DNA from: Candidatus Kuenenia stuttgartensis
Lineage (GTDB): Bacteria; Planctomycetota; Planctomycetia; Pirellulales; UBA1268
Reading direction: 5' to 3'
DNA: 52,280 nt
NCBI GenBank assembly: GCA_943332855.1
Contig: CALQRA010000006.1
Location: 1-52,280 of the forward strand
Of this stretch, positions 45,530 through 52,280 are shown piece by piece. Both the position numbers and the translations under genes were made by a program. Each line of letters starts with the position of its first letter. Positions within the stretch are counted from its first letter, which is position 1. The notes beneath the pieces were generated by a model. The model saw only the letters and a list, made by a program, of their open reading frames with translations, had not been told where the DNA came from and ran no database searches.

Positions 45530-47397
45530 GGTGTGTGCCCTTTCAGTCGCCCGAGGGTCGAGCGGCCCTCCTCGATCCTGGCTTCGAGCGCCGCGTGGCG
45601 GCGGGCCAAGTCGTCCCCCGTCTCGAGAAAGGTCGCCGCTGCTACCGCCGCAGTGGAGAAGTCGTGGAGAAACGGCTCCACCAGCCGCGCCCCGGGGAGC
45701 CGGGTGACGAGACCGGCGATGTCGCGGTCGAGCCCGGCGCGGAGGCGGGCGAAGACGATCCACCGGAGGCACAGCCCCCAGAGGATGATCCAGACGAGCG
45801 CCTCCTCGAGGAACCCGAGGCCGCCGAGCGGATTTCCCTGCCACAGGTGGCCGTAGAAGAAGCTCCAGGCCGCCCGGCCGAGCACCGCCACGACCAGCGC
45901 ACCGAAGAGCAGTTCGCAGACGGCGCGCGACCACGCCGAGTCGACCCGGTCGCGACGCTCCGCCACGAGCCGATCGACGCCCCCGACGAGCCAGCTGCCG
46001 GTCCGTTCCATGAGCGTGCCGACCGACGTCTGCACGGCGCGCTCGTCGAGCCGGACCCGGCCGACCATCGGCTCCCCGATCGCCGCGCGCGCGGCGAGGC
46101 CGACGAGGATGCTCCGTGATTGTTCGACATCGGCCTCCGTCAGCCCCACCTCACCGATCGACTGCCACGCGCCGTCGCCGCTCGCCACCGGCGGCACCCC
46201 CTGGCCGGAGAGCACGCGGCCGACGAACCCGCTTCCCCGCACGCGCGGCCACAGCCTGCCGAGCCCGGCCAGCGCGTGGAGGAACATCGCGAACGGGCCG
46301 CCATGCCAGCGCTCGACGAGCTCTTCCTCCATGACTCGCTGCCAAGCCGGACGGCTGACCCGCAGCTTCCCGGCCACGGCCTTCTCCATCAGCCCTTCCA
46401 GACGCTGGGCCTGGGCGGTGGCGCCGGCGGAGAGGTCGGCGACCGGCTGCCTTAGCGGAGAGAGTTGCCCGAGCGCCTGATGGAGGAACCATCCGGCCAG
46501 ATCGAGGGCGCCGGTGCGCCGTACCCGCCGCGCCGCCCGGCCGACGAGCTCCTCGTCGATCGCCTTGACGAGGCCGGCGAATCCCGGCTCCGGCTCGAGC
46601 CCTGCCGCCGCGCGGCGGGCAGCTTCGAGCCCATCGACACGATGGATGGCCGGCGCCTCGATCCCCTGGCGCTCGAGCTCCCGCCGCCAGTCGTCGCGGA
46701 TGTCGGCGTCACGGGAGGCATGGGTCTGCACGAACAACAGCGGCCGCCCCGGCGCGAACGCCGCCACCTCGCTGGCCACGCTCCACGAGCGGTATTTTTG
46801 CGCGGTCGCCACCAAGAGCAGGACATCGCAGGCCGGCAGGATCCGCTCGAGGAGGTCGCGATTGTGGTTGTGGGTGCTCGGACGCTGCGGCCCACCGGCT
46901 GGCAACGGTGTCCCCGGCCCCTGGGTGTCGGGATCGGGGCAGTCGATCAGCACGATGTTGGCCACAGCAGCGGCGTCGCTGGTGACGACCCGGGCGCCGA
47001 CCTCGTCGAGCGCCAGCCACGAGCAGTCGACATCGCGGGCCACGACCACCACCGGCGCCACCGTCGTCGGCCGGGCGACGTCGCCAGCGGGGCTCACGTC
47101 CCGTCCGGCCAGGGCGTTGACGAGCGTGCTCTTGCCGGTGCCGGTGCCTCCGATGACGCCGACGACGAGGACGCGCGCGAGCTCGCGGCGGGCCCGGTCG
47201 AGCCGCGGGGCAACCTCCTCCCACTCCGCCCGCACGCGCCTGGCCGGGGGCCAGTCGGGAAGCGCCCCGCTCCACCGCGACAGCCCGGTGACGAGGTCGT
47301 CGAATCCAGCGTCGTCAAACCCCGGCGCCGGTTGTGGCTGCGGCGCGGCGGGGCTGTCGGCAGCGGACTTGAGGGCAGCGGATGGGGTATCGGTCAT
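45526..47397 (-). CDS. Membrane-associated P-loop GTPase (second of a pair)
   Basis: 623 residues. After an Ala/Pro-rich start, a dynamin/Era-type G domain shows GGTGTGKS (residues 83-90), TTVAPVV (G2-like), DCPD (152-155) and VQTHAS at the G4 position, so the G4 NKxD is altered. A helical middle (about 270-480) is followed by two hydrophobic segments (GALVVAVLGRAAWSFFYG and EEALVWIILWGLCLRWIVF, about 500-550). The fold and TM pair are reminiscent of dynamin-like or DUF697-type GTPases. Start and stop both form ATGA overlaps with neighbours. Role unknown. Confidence 0.82.
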   Translation of the reverse strand: MTDTPSAALKSAADSPAAPQPQPAPGFDDAGFDDLVTGLSRWSGALPDWPPARRVRAEWEEVAPRLDRARRELARVLVVGVIGGTGTGKSTLVNALAGRDVSPAGDVARPTTVAPVVVVARDVDCSWLALDEVGARVVTSDAAAVANIVLIDCPDPDTQGPGTPLPAGGPQRPSTHNHNRDLLERILPACDVLLLVATAQKYRSWSVASEVAAFAPGRPLLFVQTHASRDADIRDDWRRELERQGIEAPAIHRVDGLEAARRAAAGLEPEPGFAGLVKAIDEELVGRAARRVRRTGALDLAGWFLHQALGQLSPLRQPVADLSAGATAQAQRLEGLMEKAVAGKLRVSRPAWQRVMEEELVERWHGGPFAMFLHALAGLGRLWPRVRGSGFVGRVLSGQGVPPVASGDGAWQSIGEVGLTEADVEQSRSILVGLAARAAIGEPMVGRVRLDERAVQTSVGTLMERTGSWLVGGVDRLVAERRDRVDSAWSRAVCELLFGALVVAVLGRAAWSFFYGHLWQGNPLGGLGFLEEALVWIILWGLCLRWIVFARLRAGLDRDIAGLVTRLPGARLVEPFLHDFSTAAVAAATFLETGDDLARRHAALEARIEEGRSTLGRLKGHTP

Positions 47398-49283
47398 CGG
47401 GTGAACTCCCGTCCACAGTCATAGAGCAACCGCCGCGCCCGCGCCACCTCCGGCCGCCCGCCGGCCGTGGCGAGCCGCTCGATCACCTCGAGGCGATCGC
47501 CGAGGACGACGTCGTGGAGGGTCTCGGTGAGGACCCGGCTGCGTTCGGCCGACCAGCCGGCGAAGAGCCGCTCGAGGAGCGGCTTGAGACCAGCCATCGT
47601 CAGTCCGAGCACCCCTTCGCCCGCCAGCGGCGCGACGGCCCAGACGACATAGTCGCCGGCGGTGTGGACGAGCGTCGTCAGGCCGTGCCCCGCGGCGGCG
47701 GCGGCCGGCACCGCGGCGGCCCCGGCCATCATCAGCCCCACCGTGATGCAGGGACGGGCGACCGATCCGACGCTCAAGCCGGTGAGGAGCAGCTGGAGGA
47801 ACTTCGGGTTCTCGCGGGAGAAGCGGTCGAGCTCGCCGCGCACGAAGGCCCGGTAGTCCTCCGACACCATCGGCAGGGCGGCGTGGCGCCGCTCGAGGTC
47901 GGCATACCATGCCGCCCGGTCGCCGCCGACGAGCGTGTCGCCGAGGAGGGCCCGGAGCCGCGGACTGCGGCGGCAGGCTCCTTCGAGGCGATCGATGAAG
48001 GTCGCTAGCGCCTGCTTCAAGCCCGCCAGTTCGACGGCGGCGAAGTCGTCTCGCCGCTCCTCTTCGGTCCGCCCGACGCCGATCCGCCGCCCCACCCAGG
48101 CCACGCCGCTGCCGGCGGCCCGGTAGAGGCGGGAGAGGTTGATGTCGACGCGCGATCGGCGCGGTTCGAGCCACCGCCAGATCTCGCTCCAGACCAGCTC
48201 CCGCGGCGCGGAGGGGAGCTCGACGCGCACCTGCGCCTCCTCGGCGAGCACACCCCGCGCGTCATGCCACTCCCGCGAGGAGGACTCGATCGCGTCGAGC
48301 CAAGTCGCCATCCCAGCCGCAGGATCGAGGACGACGCGGAACGCCCCCTCCATCGCCTGGAGCTTGATGCGGTCGAAGTCGACGCCAGCCAGCGCCGCGG
48401 CGAGGTCGACCGGGGGCGCCGCCGGATCGGCCGAGCCGCCGGTCAGCTCCGGGAGGTGGAAGAACTCGATCGTGCCGCTCTCGGCCCGGGCGAAGTCGTG
48501 CGGCACCGCGTACACGGCAAGCGGCGCCGCGCCGGTCTCGGCGACGAACGTCGCATACCAGCCGGCGATCCGCTCACGCTGCGCCGGCCAGTTGACCATG
48601 TTGAAGACGACGACGAGCGACTTCCCGGCAGCGGCGGCGGCGGCGAAGAAGTCGCGGACGGCGGCGTCGTTGTATTTCTGTTGGGTGAGCACGGCGACGA
48701 TCACGTCGCAGGCGTTGCGCACCGCCTCGGCCCGCTGCCAGTTCTCGCGGAGCGTGCCGTCGACATCGGGGGTGTCGATGAGGATCAGCCGGGCCGGCTG
48801 GCGGCCGGCGGGATCCTCGCGCCACACGAGGAGATCGTCCCCCGCGTCGCTGCCGCCGAGGGCGTCGGTGTCGCTCGACCAGGCGCGGGGAGTGAAGCCG
48901 GGGAACAGTGCCGCGAGGTCGACCGACCCGGCGAGCCCGCGTGGCAGGCTGGCCACCGGGCAGCGCGTCCGCGCCGCCTCCGGCAGCGACCGGCTGATCT
49001 CGGCGCCGACGAGGACATTCGAGACGAGGCTCTTGCCGGTGTTCGTGCCGCCGCAGACCGCCGCCACCATCACCGGCTCGCGCGTCACCTGGGGCCGGAG
49101 CTTGCCGAAGAGCTGTCCATACCACTCCGCCCCCTCCGGCGACGGCGTCCCCAGCTCGGTAGCGAGCCCCCCCAGACGATCGACGACATCGCACAGCTCA
49201 CCGACGCTCCCCGCCCATGCCACGTAGCGCGACACGGCCGGCGGCCGGGGGGCTGCGGGGGAGTCGTGGGGGTCGGCGGCCAA
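47394..49283 (-). CDS. Membrane-associated P-loop GTPase (first of a pair)
   Basis: 629 residues from a TTG at 49283 (GTG 49235, VSRYVAWAG, is an alternative). GGTNTGKS (78-85) is the P-loop, DTPD (170-173) the G3 position; VVFNMVNW at the G4 position has Asn-Met-Val-Asn in place of NKxD. Long helices in the middle are followed by a hydrophobic, Ala/Gly-rich region (FLQLLLTGLSVGSVARP...GLMMAGAAAVPAAAAAG, about 505-560). It is likely homologous to the next gene, with which it overlaps by 4 bases. First gene of the operon; it is divergent from the MBL-fold gene. Confidence 0.8.
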   Translation of the reverse strand: MAADPHDSPAAPRPPAVSRYVAWAGSVGELCDVVDRLGGLATELGTPSPEGAEWYGQLFGKLRPQVTREPVMVAAVCGGTNTGKSLVSNVLVGAEISRSLPEAARTRCPVASLPRGLAGSVDLAALFPGFTPRAWSSDTDALGGSDAGDDLLVWREDPAGRQPARLILIDTPDVDGTLRENWQRAEAVRNACDVIVAVLTQQKYNDAAVRDFFAAAAAAGKSLVVVFNMVNWPAQRERIAGWYATFVAETGAAPLAVYAVPHDFARAESGTIEFFHLPELTGGSADPAAPPVDLAAALAGVDFDRIKLQAMEGAFRVVLDPAAGMATWLDAIESSSREWHDARGVLAEEAQVRVELPSAPRELVWSEIWRWLEPRRSRVDINLSRLYRAAGSGVAWVGRRIGVGRTEEERRDDFAAVELAGLKQALATFIDRLEGACRRSPRLRALLGDTLVGGDRAAWYADLERRHAALPMVSEDYRAFVRGELDRFSRENPKFLQLLLTGLSVGSVARPCITVGLMMAGAAAVPAAAAAGHGLTTLVHTAGDYVVWAVAPLAGEGVLGLTMAGLKPLLERLFAGWSAERSRVLTETLHDVVLGDRLEVIERLATAGGRPEVARARRLLYDCGREFTR

Positions 49284-49341
49284 GGGAGGGCCTCTTCGGG
49301 TGCGGGGAGCGCGCTCTGCGGGGCGGGTGCGGCGGGGATCG

Positions 49342-49370
49342 TTGCTGGGCGTCGCGGCACGCGCTACACT
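49342..49370 (+). promoter_or_regulatory. Candidate promoter of the MBL-fold gene
   Basis: TTGCTG (49342-49347), a 17-base spacer and TACACT (49365-49370) in the divergent gap. A start near 49377 would give an 85-base leader to the ATG at 49462. Confidence 0.42.
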
Positions 49371-49461
49371 TCGGAAAACCGTTCTCGCGGCCTCAGCTCC
49401 CCAGTGTGTGCTGTGACCGATCGGGCCGCAAACAACATCTCCCCGCACGCCCGGACTTCCG

Positions 49462-50250
49462 ATGCTCCAGCGCCGCCCGATTTTCCCCGGTGTCATCGAG
49501 ATGAACCACCAGGCGGGCTGGCGGATCGGTTGCAACGTCTATCTGGTTTATGACGACCGCGACTGGGTGCTCATCGACATCGGCTACTCCGAGACCGTCG
49601 ACGAGATCGTGGAGATGATCCGTCAGCTCGATTTCCCCCTCTCGGCCTGCCGGGCCCTCGTCGCCACGCATGCCGACGTCGATCACATCCAGGGGCTGGC
49701 GAAGGCCAAGGCGATCCTCAAGGCGCCGGTTCTCGCTCACCCGCTTGCCGTCGAGGCCCTCGAGAGCGGCGATCGGATCAAGACGTTCGCCGAGATCTCG
49801 GCGCAGAACGTCCATCTCGAAATGCCGGCGGTGAAGGTCGATCGAACGATCGGCGACGGCGACGCCCTCGAGGTCGGCTCGCGCCGGCTCGCGGTCTGGC
49901 ACACCCCCGGCCACACCGACAGTCAACTCGCCTTCAGGCTCGACGACCTCCTTCTGTCCGGCGACAACATCTACCGCGACGGCTCGGTCGGCGCGATCGA
50001 TGCCCATCACGGCAGCGACATCCCGGCCTTCATCCGCTCACTCGAGCGGATCGCCGCCAGTGACGTTACTTGGCTCCTCCCCAGCCACGGCCCGATCTTC
50101 CCCAAGGACGACGCCCTCCTCACCCGAACCCTCGAGCGCGTGCGCGGCTATCTCGCCCTTGCCGACTTCGGCACCTGTGCCCCGGCCTGGCCGCTCATGG
50201 AGCAGTGGGATCGGGAACTGGCCGAGGGTCGTTCGCCGGGCCGCGGCTGA
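49462..50250 (+). CDS. MBL-fold metallo-hydrolase
   Basis: 262 residues of the metallo-beta-lactamase fold. THADVDHIQG is the HxxDH-type metal motif (with Thr before His-Ala-Asp), HTPGHTDSQLAF the second His, SGDNIYRD the bridging Asp, and LPSHGPIF the last His. No signal peptide is seen, so it is probably cytoplasmic. The first ATG at 49462 fits the family's usual N-terminus (GCNVYLVYDDRDWVLIDIG). A promoter lies 92 bases upstream. The substrate is not known; lactonase, glyoxalase and nuclease activities occur in this fold. Confidence 0.9.
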   Translation: MLQRRPIFPGVIEMNHQAGWRIGCNVYLVYDDRDWVLIDIGYSETVDEIVEMIRQLDFPLSACRALVATHADVDHIQGLAKAKAILKAPVLAHPLAVEALESGDRIKTFAEISAQNVHLEMPAVKVDRTIGDGDALEVGSRRLAVWHTPGHTDSQLAFRLDDLLLSGDNIYRDGSVGAIDAHHGSDIPAFIRSLERIAASDVTWLLPSHGPIFPKDDALLTRTLERVRGYLALADFGTCAPAWPLMEQWDRELAEGRSPGRG

Positions 50251-50496
50251 CGGGTGCGGCGGCCCCTGGCGGTCTCTGATGGCCCCACAGCGACCGGACG
50301 ACCCTGCCGGTTTTTCCATGAAGAACGGTCGCGCCGCCGGTCGATATTCCCCTTGCCGCACCGTCTGCATGTTCGGAACGCGCGCCACCCGACCGGCCTC
50401 TCTTGGAGGGCGAGGGGGTGGAGAGCGCGGCCGCAGCCGGGTGGCAGGGGGGTTCAGGGGGAACCTCCCGACCGATCGCAGGGGGGACTCCTTCGC

Positions 50497-50853
50497 ATGA
50501 AACGCCATCTGCTCGCCGCGGCCGTGTTGGCCTCGACGCTCTTTCTCGCCGCCGGCGAAGCCTCCGCCCAGCAGGGCTGGGGGGGTCAACCGTCTGCCGG
50601 GCCGAAAGCCTTCGGGGGAACGTGGGGCCAGTCGGCCGCCGCGCCCGACTGGAACCGCTTCTACCACTATCCCTACGTCTGGTATCCGCAAAACTTCTAC
50701 GCCGACGGCTACTACCGCAGCGCCAACGATCTCTACTACCGCTATCCGCAAGAGATGCGGGTGCCGGTCTACAACCGCTCGTGGCACAACGACTATCCGA
50801 AGTCGCGGCGCTACAACCCGTTCGGCCACCACCACAACCTCGACGTGTTTTGA
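50497..50853 (+). CDS. Small Tyr-rich exported protein
   Basis: 118 residues. A signal peptide (MKRHLLAAAVLASTLFLAAGEASA) precedes a mature part rich in aromatic residues: WNRFYHYPYVWYPQNFYADGYYRSANDLYYRYPQEMRVPVYN, ending HHHNLDVF. The mature sequence closely resembles, from memory, short Pirellulaceae proteins labelled calmodulin-binding in databases; that label has no support here. AGGGGGGA sits 6-12 bases before the ATG at 50497. Possible envelope component. Confidence 0.75.
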   Translation: MKRHLLAAAVLASTLFLAAGEASAQQGWGGQPSAGPKAFGGTWGQSAAAPDWNRFYHYPYVWYPQNFYADGYYRSANDLYYRYPQEMRVPVYNRSWHNDYPKSRRYNPFGHHHNLDVF

Positions 50854-51008
50854 GGTGTCGCGTGGAGCCAGCCTCCACGGTCACTTCGACGCCCACCACC
50901 GCGCCTCCGCCTCGCCACCTGGGTGAGGCGGAGGCCGCGTCGCGCGCGGGCGGCTCCGCCCAGGGATCTGTTCGTCCATCTCGCCCAGACGGGCCTGGTG
51001 CGAACGCC

Positions 51009-51407
51009 CTACTCGCCCTCGCCGTCCACTGCCTCTTTCGGCTCGTCTGGGCAGACTGGTGCGCCCCTCGTCGCGGTCGCCGCCAATGCGAGCAGGACCA
51101 GTGGTGCGGCGAGTGCCGCCCCGAAATAGGTACTCACCCGAGACTCAGCATATCCCGCCGCAATTTCCTCGGGTGTTCCGCCGATCCCGCTTACCGTTCG
51201 CAGCATGAAGAGGTACCCATCTAGGGTCACGGCGATGCCGACAGCCAGGGGAACGAGAGACAGGAGCAACGCCGTCCGCCGCGTCAATGTCCCAGGCGAG
51301 AGGCATGCCCGGAGGAGGCATCCTGAAACGACGAGGAAGGCCAGAATAAGAAGTGCGAAGTACTTGATGCCGCACGCCATATAGACGTGCCATAAGAGAT
51401 CGGTCAT
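51009..51407 (-). CDS. Small membrane protein, possible ExbB/MotA-like fragment
   Basis: 132 residues with three or four hydrophobic segments: YFALLILAFLVVSGCLL, ALLLSLVPLAVGIAV, and FGAALAAPLVLLALAATA. The C-terminal part (GIGGTPEEIAAGYAESRVSTYFGAALAAPLVLL) recalls the MotA/TolQ/ExbB core, but the protein is shorter than that family and lacks the usual N-terminal TM partner. ATG 51407 is chosen; the ORF reaches 51587. The basis is weak. Confidence 0.45.
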   Translation of the reverse strand: MTDLLWHVYMACGIKYFALLILAFLVVSGCLLRACLSPGTLTRRTALLLSLVPLAVGIAVTLDGYLFMLRTVSGIGGTPEEIAAGYAESRVSTYFGAALAAPLVLLALAATATRGAPVCPDEPKEAVDGEGE

Positions 51408-51620
51408 GTCATGGTCCTCGCAAAGTGGTCCGACCGGGGGCAATTTCTTGGCTTGATCGGTGCTGCCCTGCGACGGCGATGTCGTCGTCGAGAAGGACGA
51501 CGTTGATGTCAAAAAATGATAGCTGCGGTTCGCTGGCACATCCCCTGTCGCAAGGCGTGAGGACGTCGTGAAACCGAGGCGCTGCATCCAGCATGCCGGG
51601 CCGCAGCTCGTGCCCCGCCC

Positions 51621-52280
51621 TCACGCCATCGCGGCGACCAGCGCCGCGGCGGCGATCTCGACTTCACTGACGTTGATCCACTCGTCGGCCGTATGGGCTT
51701 GATCGATCGAGCCGGGGCCGAACACGACCGTCGGCACGCCGGCGGCCGCGTAGACGCTCGCGTTGGTGCCGTAGCGGGCGGCGCGGACAACGCTCCGGCG
51801 GCCCTGGCCGCGGACCGCTTCCTCGAGCCTGTCGGCCAGGCATCGGCCGGCCAGCATCGTCTCGGCGCCGCCTGACGGAAGGCCGTGATGCTCGACAAAC
51901 GGCTCCTCATGTTCGATCACCGCGCCGGGGCAGGCCTCGGCCACGCGGCGGATGACCTCGTCGCGGGCCGCGCGCGGCAGCTCCCCCGGCACGAGCCTAC
52001 GGTCGAGCTCGAGGATCACCATGTCGGGAACGAGATTGACGCCGGAGCCACCGCGGATCGTCCCCAGGCTGAGCGTCGGCGGACCGCAGGGATGGTCGGG
52101 GGAGCGGGTGAGGAGCTCCCGGGCGAGCGTCTCGATCGCCAAGCTCGCCCGGGCAGCGGTGTAGATGGCGTTGTCGCCGCGCTCTGGAGAGGAGCTGTGA
52201 CAGGCCCGCCCCGCCACGCGGATCCGCCAGCGCACCGCTCCCTTGTGCATGCCGACGACATCGAGGCTGGTCGGCTCGGC
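51621..52280 (-). CDS. M20 family metallopeptidase, C-terminal part (runs off window)
   Basis: The frame is open through the right edge (upstream residues AEPTSLDVVGMHKG), so the 5' part is outside. The visible region contains the dimerisation domain GRACHSSSPERGDNA, with the His near the active site, and the C-terminal metal-binding ARYGTNASVYAAAGVPTVVFGPGSIDQAHTADEWI. This is the acetylornithine deacetylase/succinyl-diaminopimelate desuccinylase-like M20 group. The substrate cannot be told apart without the N-terminus. Confidence 0.85.
   Translation of the reverse strand, partial: AEPTSLDVVGMHKGAVRWRIRVAGRACHSSSPERGDNAIYTAARASLAIETLARELLTRSPDHPCGPPTLSLGTIRGGSGVNLVPDMVILELDRRLVPGELPRAARDEVIRRVAEACPGAVIEHEEPFVEHHGLPSGGAETMLAGRCLADRLEEAVRGQGRRSVVRAARYGTNASVYAAAGVPTVVFGPGSIDQAHTADEWINVSEVEIAAAALVAAMA

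Noticed and set aside
44264..45856. 530-residue ORF antisense to the ABC genes
   Set aside because: Shadow; ABC motifs are clear on the minus strand.

Overview
The window is a GC-rich chromosomal segment of a member of the Planctomycetota, most likely a Pirellulales-type genome. The evidence is the gene content: a prepilin-like DUF1559 protein with an H-X9-DG tail, a Cx-PSR sulfatase, secreted PQQ-type beta-propellers, a GDSL/DUF1080 fusion, a SUMF1-domain protein, and several short secreted proteins of types common in that phylum. No rRNA, tRNA, CRISPR array or intact transposase was found. Most genes are single or in short runs with mixed strands. Many long antisense ORFs are GC shadows and are not annotated.

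Layout. 1-6.5 kb: YgiQ radical-SAM protein, O-antigen-ligase-like membrane protein, sulfatase and a small exported protein. 6.5-9 kb: divergent GNAT-type acyltransferase and NAD-dependent epimerase/3beta-HSD, a pair reminiscent of bacterial ceramide synthase/ceramide reductase. 9-13.6 kb: OmpR-type response regulator and histidine kinase flanking trpC and purH. 13.6-16.7 kb: planctomycetal conserved proteins, including one with a repeated STADILAAARAK-like motif, and smpB. 16.7-24 kb: an exported cluster of SUMF1-domain protein, two PQQ-propeller proteins joined by an ATGA overlap, and an SGNH-DUF1080 fusion. 24-26.4 kb: lower-GC accessory patch with a methyltransferase, a nucleotidyltransferase plus small partner, a truncated SUKH-like immunity gene and a damaged HicA-like gene. 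26.4-32.3 kb: large exported protein, P-II-like protein, [2Fe-2S] ferredoxin, thyX, SnoaL-like protein, Gfo/Idh/MocA oxidoreductase. 32.4-35.5 kb: nagB-nagA, then an imm26-hicA-hicB cassette bracketed by a ~91% identical direct duplication of the nagA 3' end. 35.6-36.4 kb: membrane protein and an inverted-repeat element. 36.4-41.9 kb: a minus-strand run (DUF1559 protein, methyltransferase, ABM-domain protein, pabA/trpG, moeA, membrane protein) headed by a clear cobalamin riboswitch with its own promoter. 42-43.3 kb: a secreted protein built of EPxCxAGNGC repeats with a long leader and a strong terminator. 43.3-49.3 kb: a four-gene operon (two membrane-associated P-loop GTPases, a substrate-binding/permease fusion, an ABC ATPase) in which every junction is a 4-nt ATGA overlap. 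49.4-52.3 kb: MBL-fold hydrolase, Tyr-rich exported protein, small membrane protein and the C-terminal part of an M20 peptidase that runs off the window.

The most unusual items are the GTPase-pair/amino-acid-type ABC operon, the cobalamin riboswitch driving a pseudopilin-like gene and the run behind it, and the imm26-hicAB insertion that duplicated the nagA 3' end. All family names are from reading the translations by eye; none was tested by a database search.
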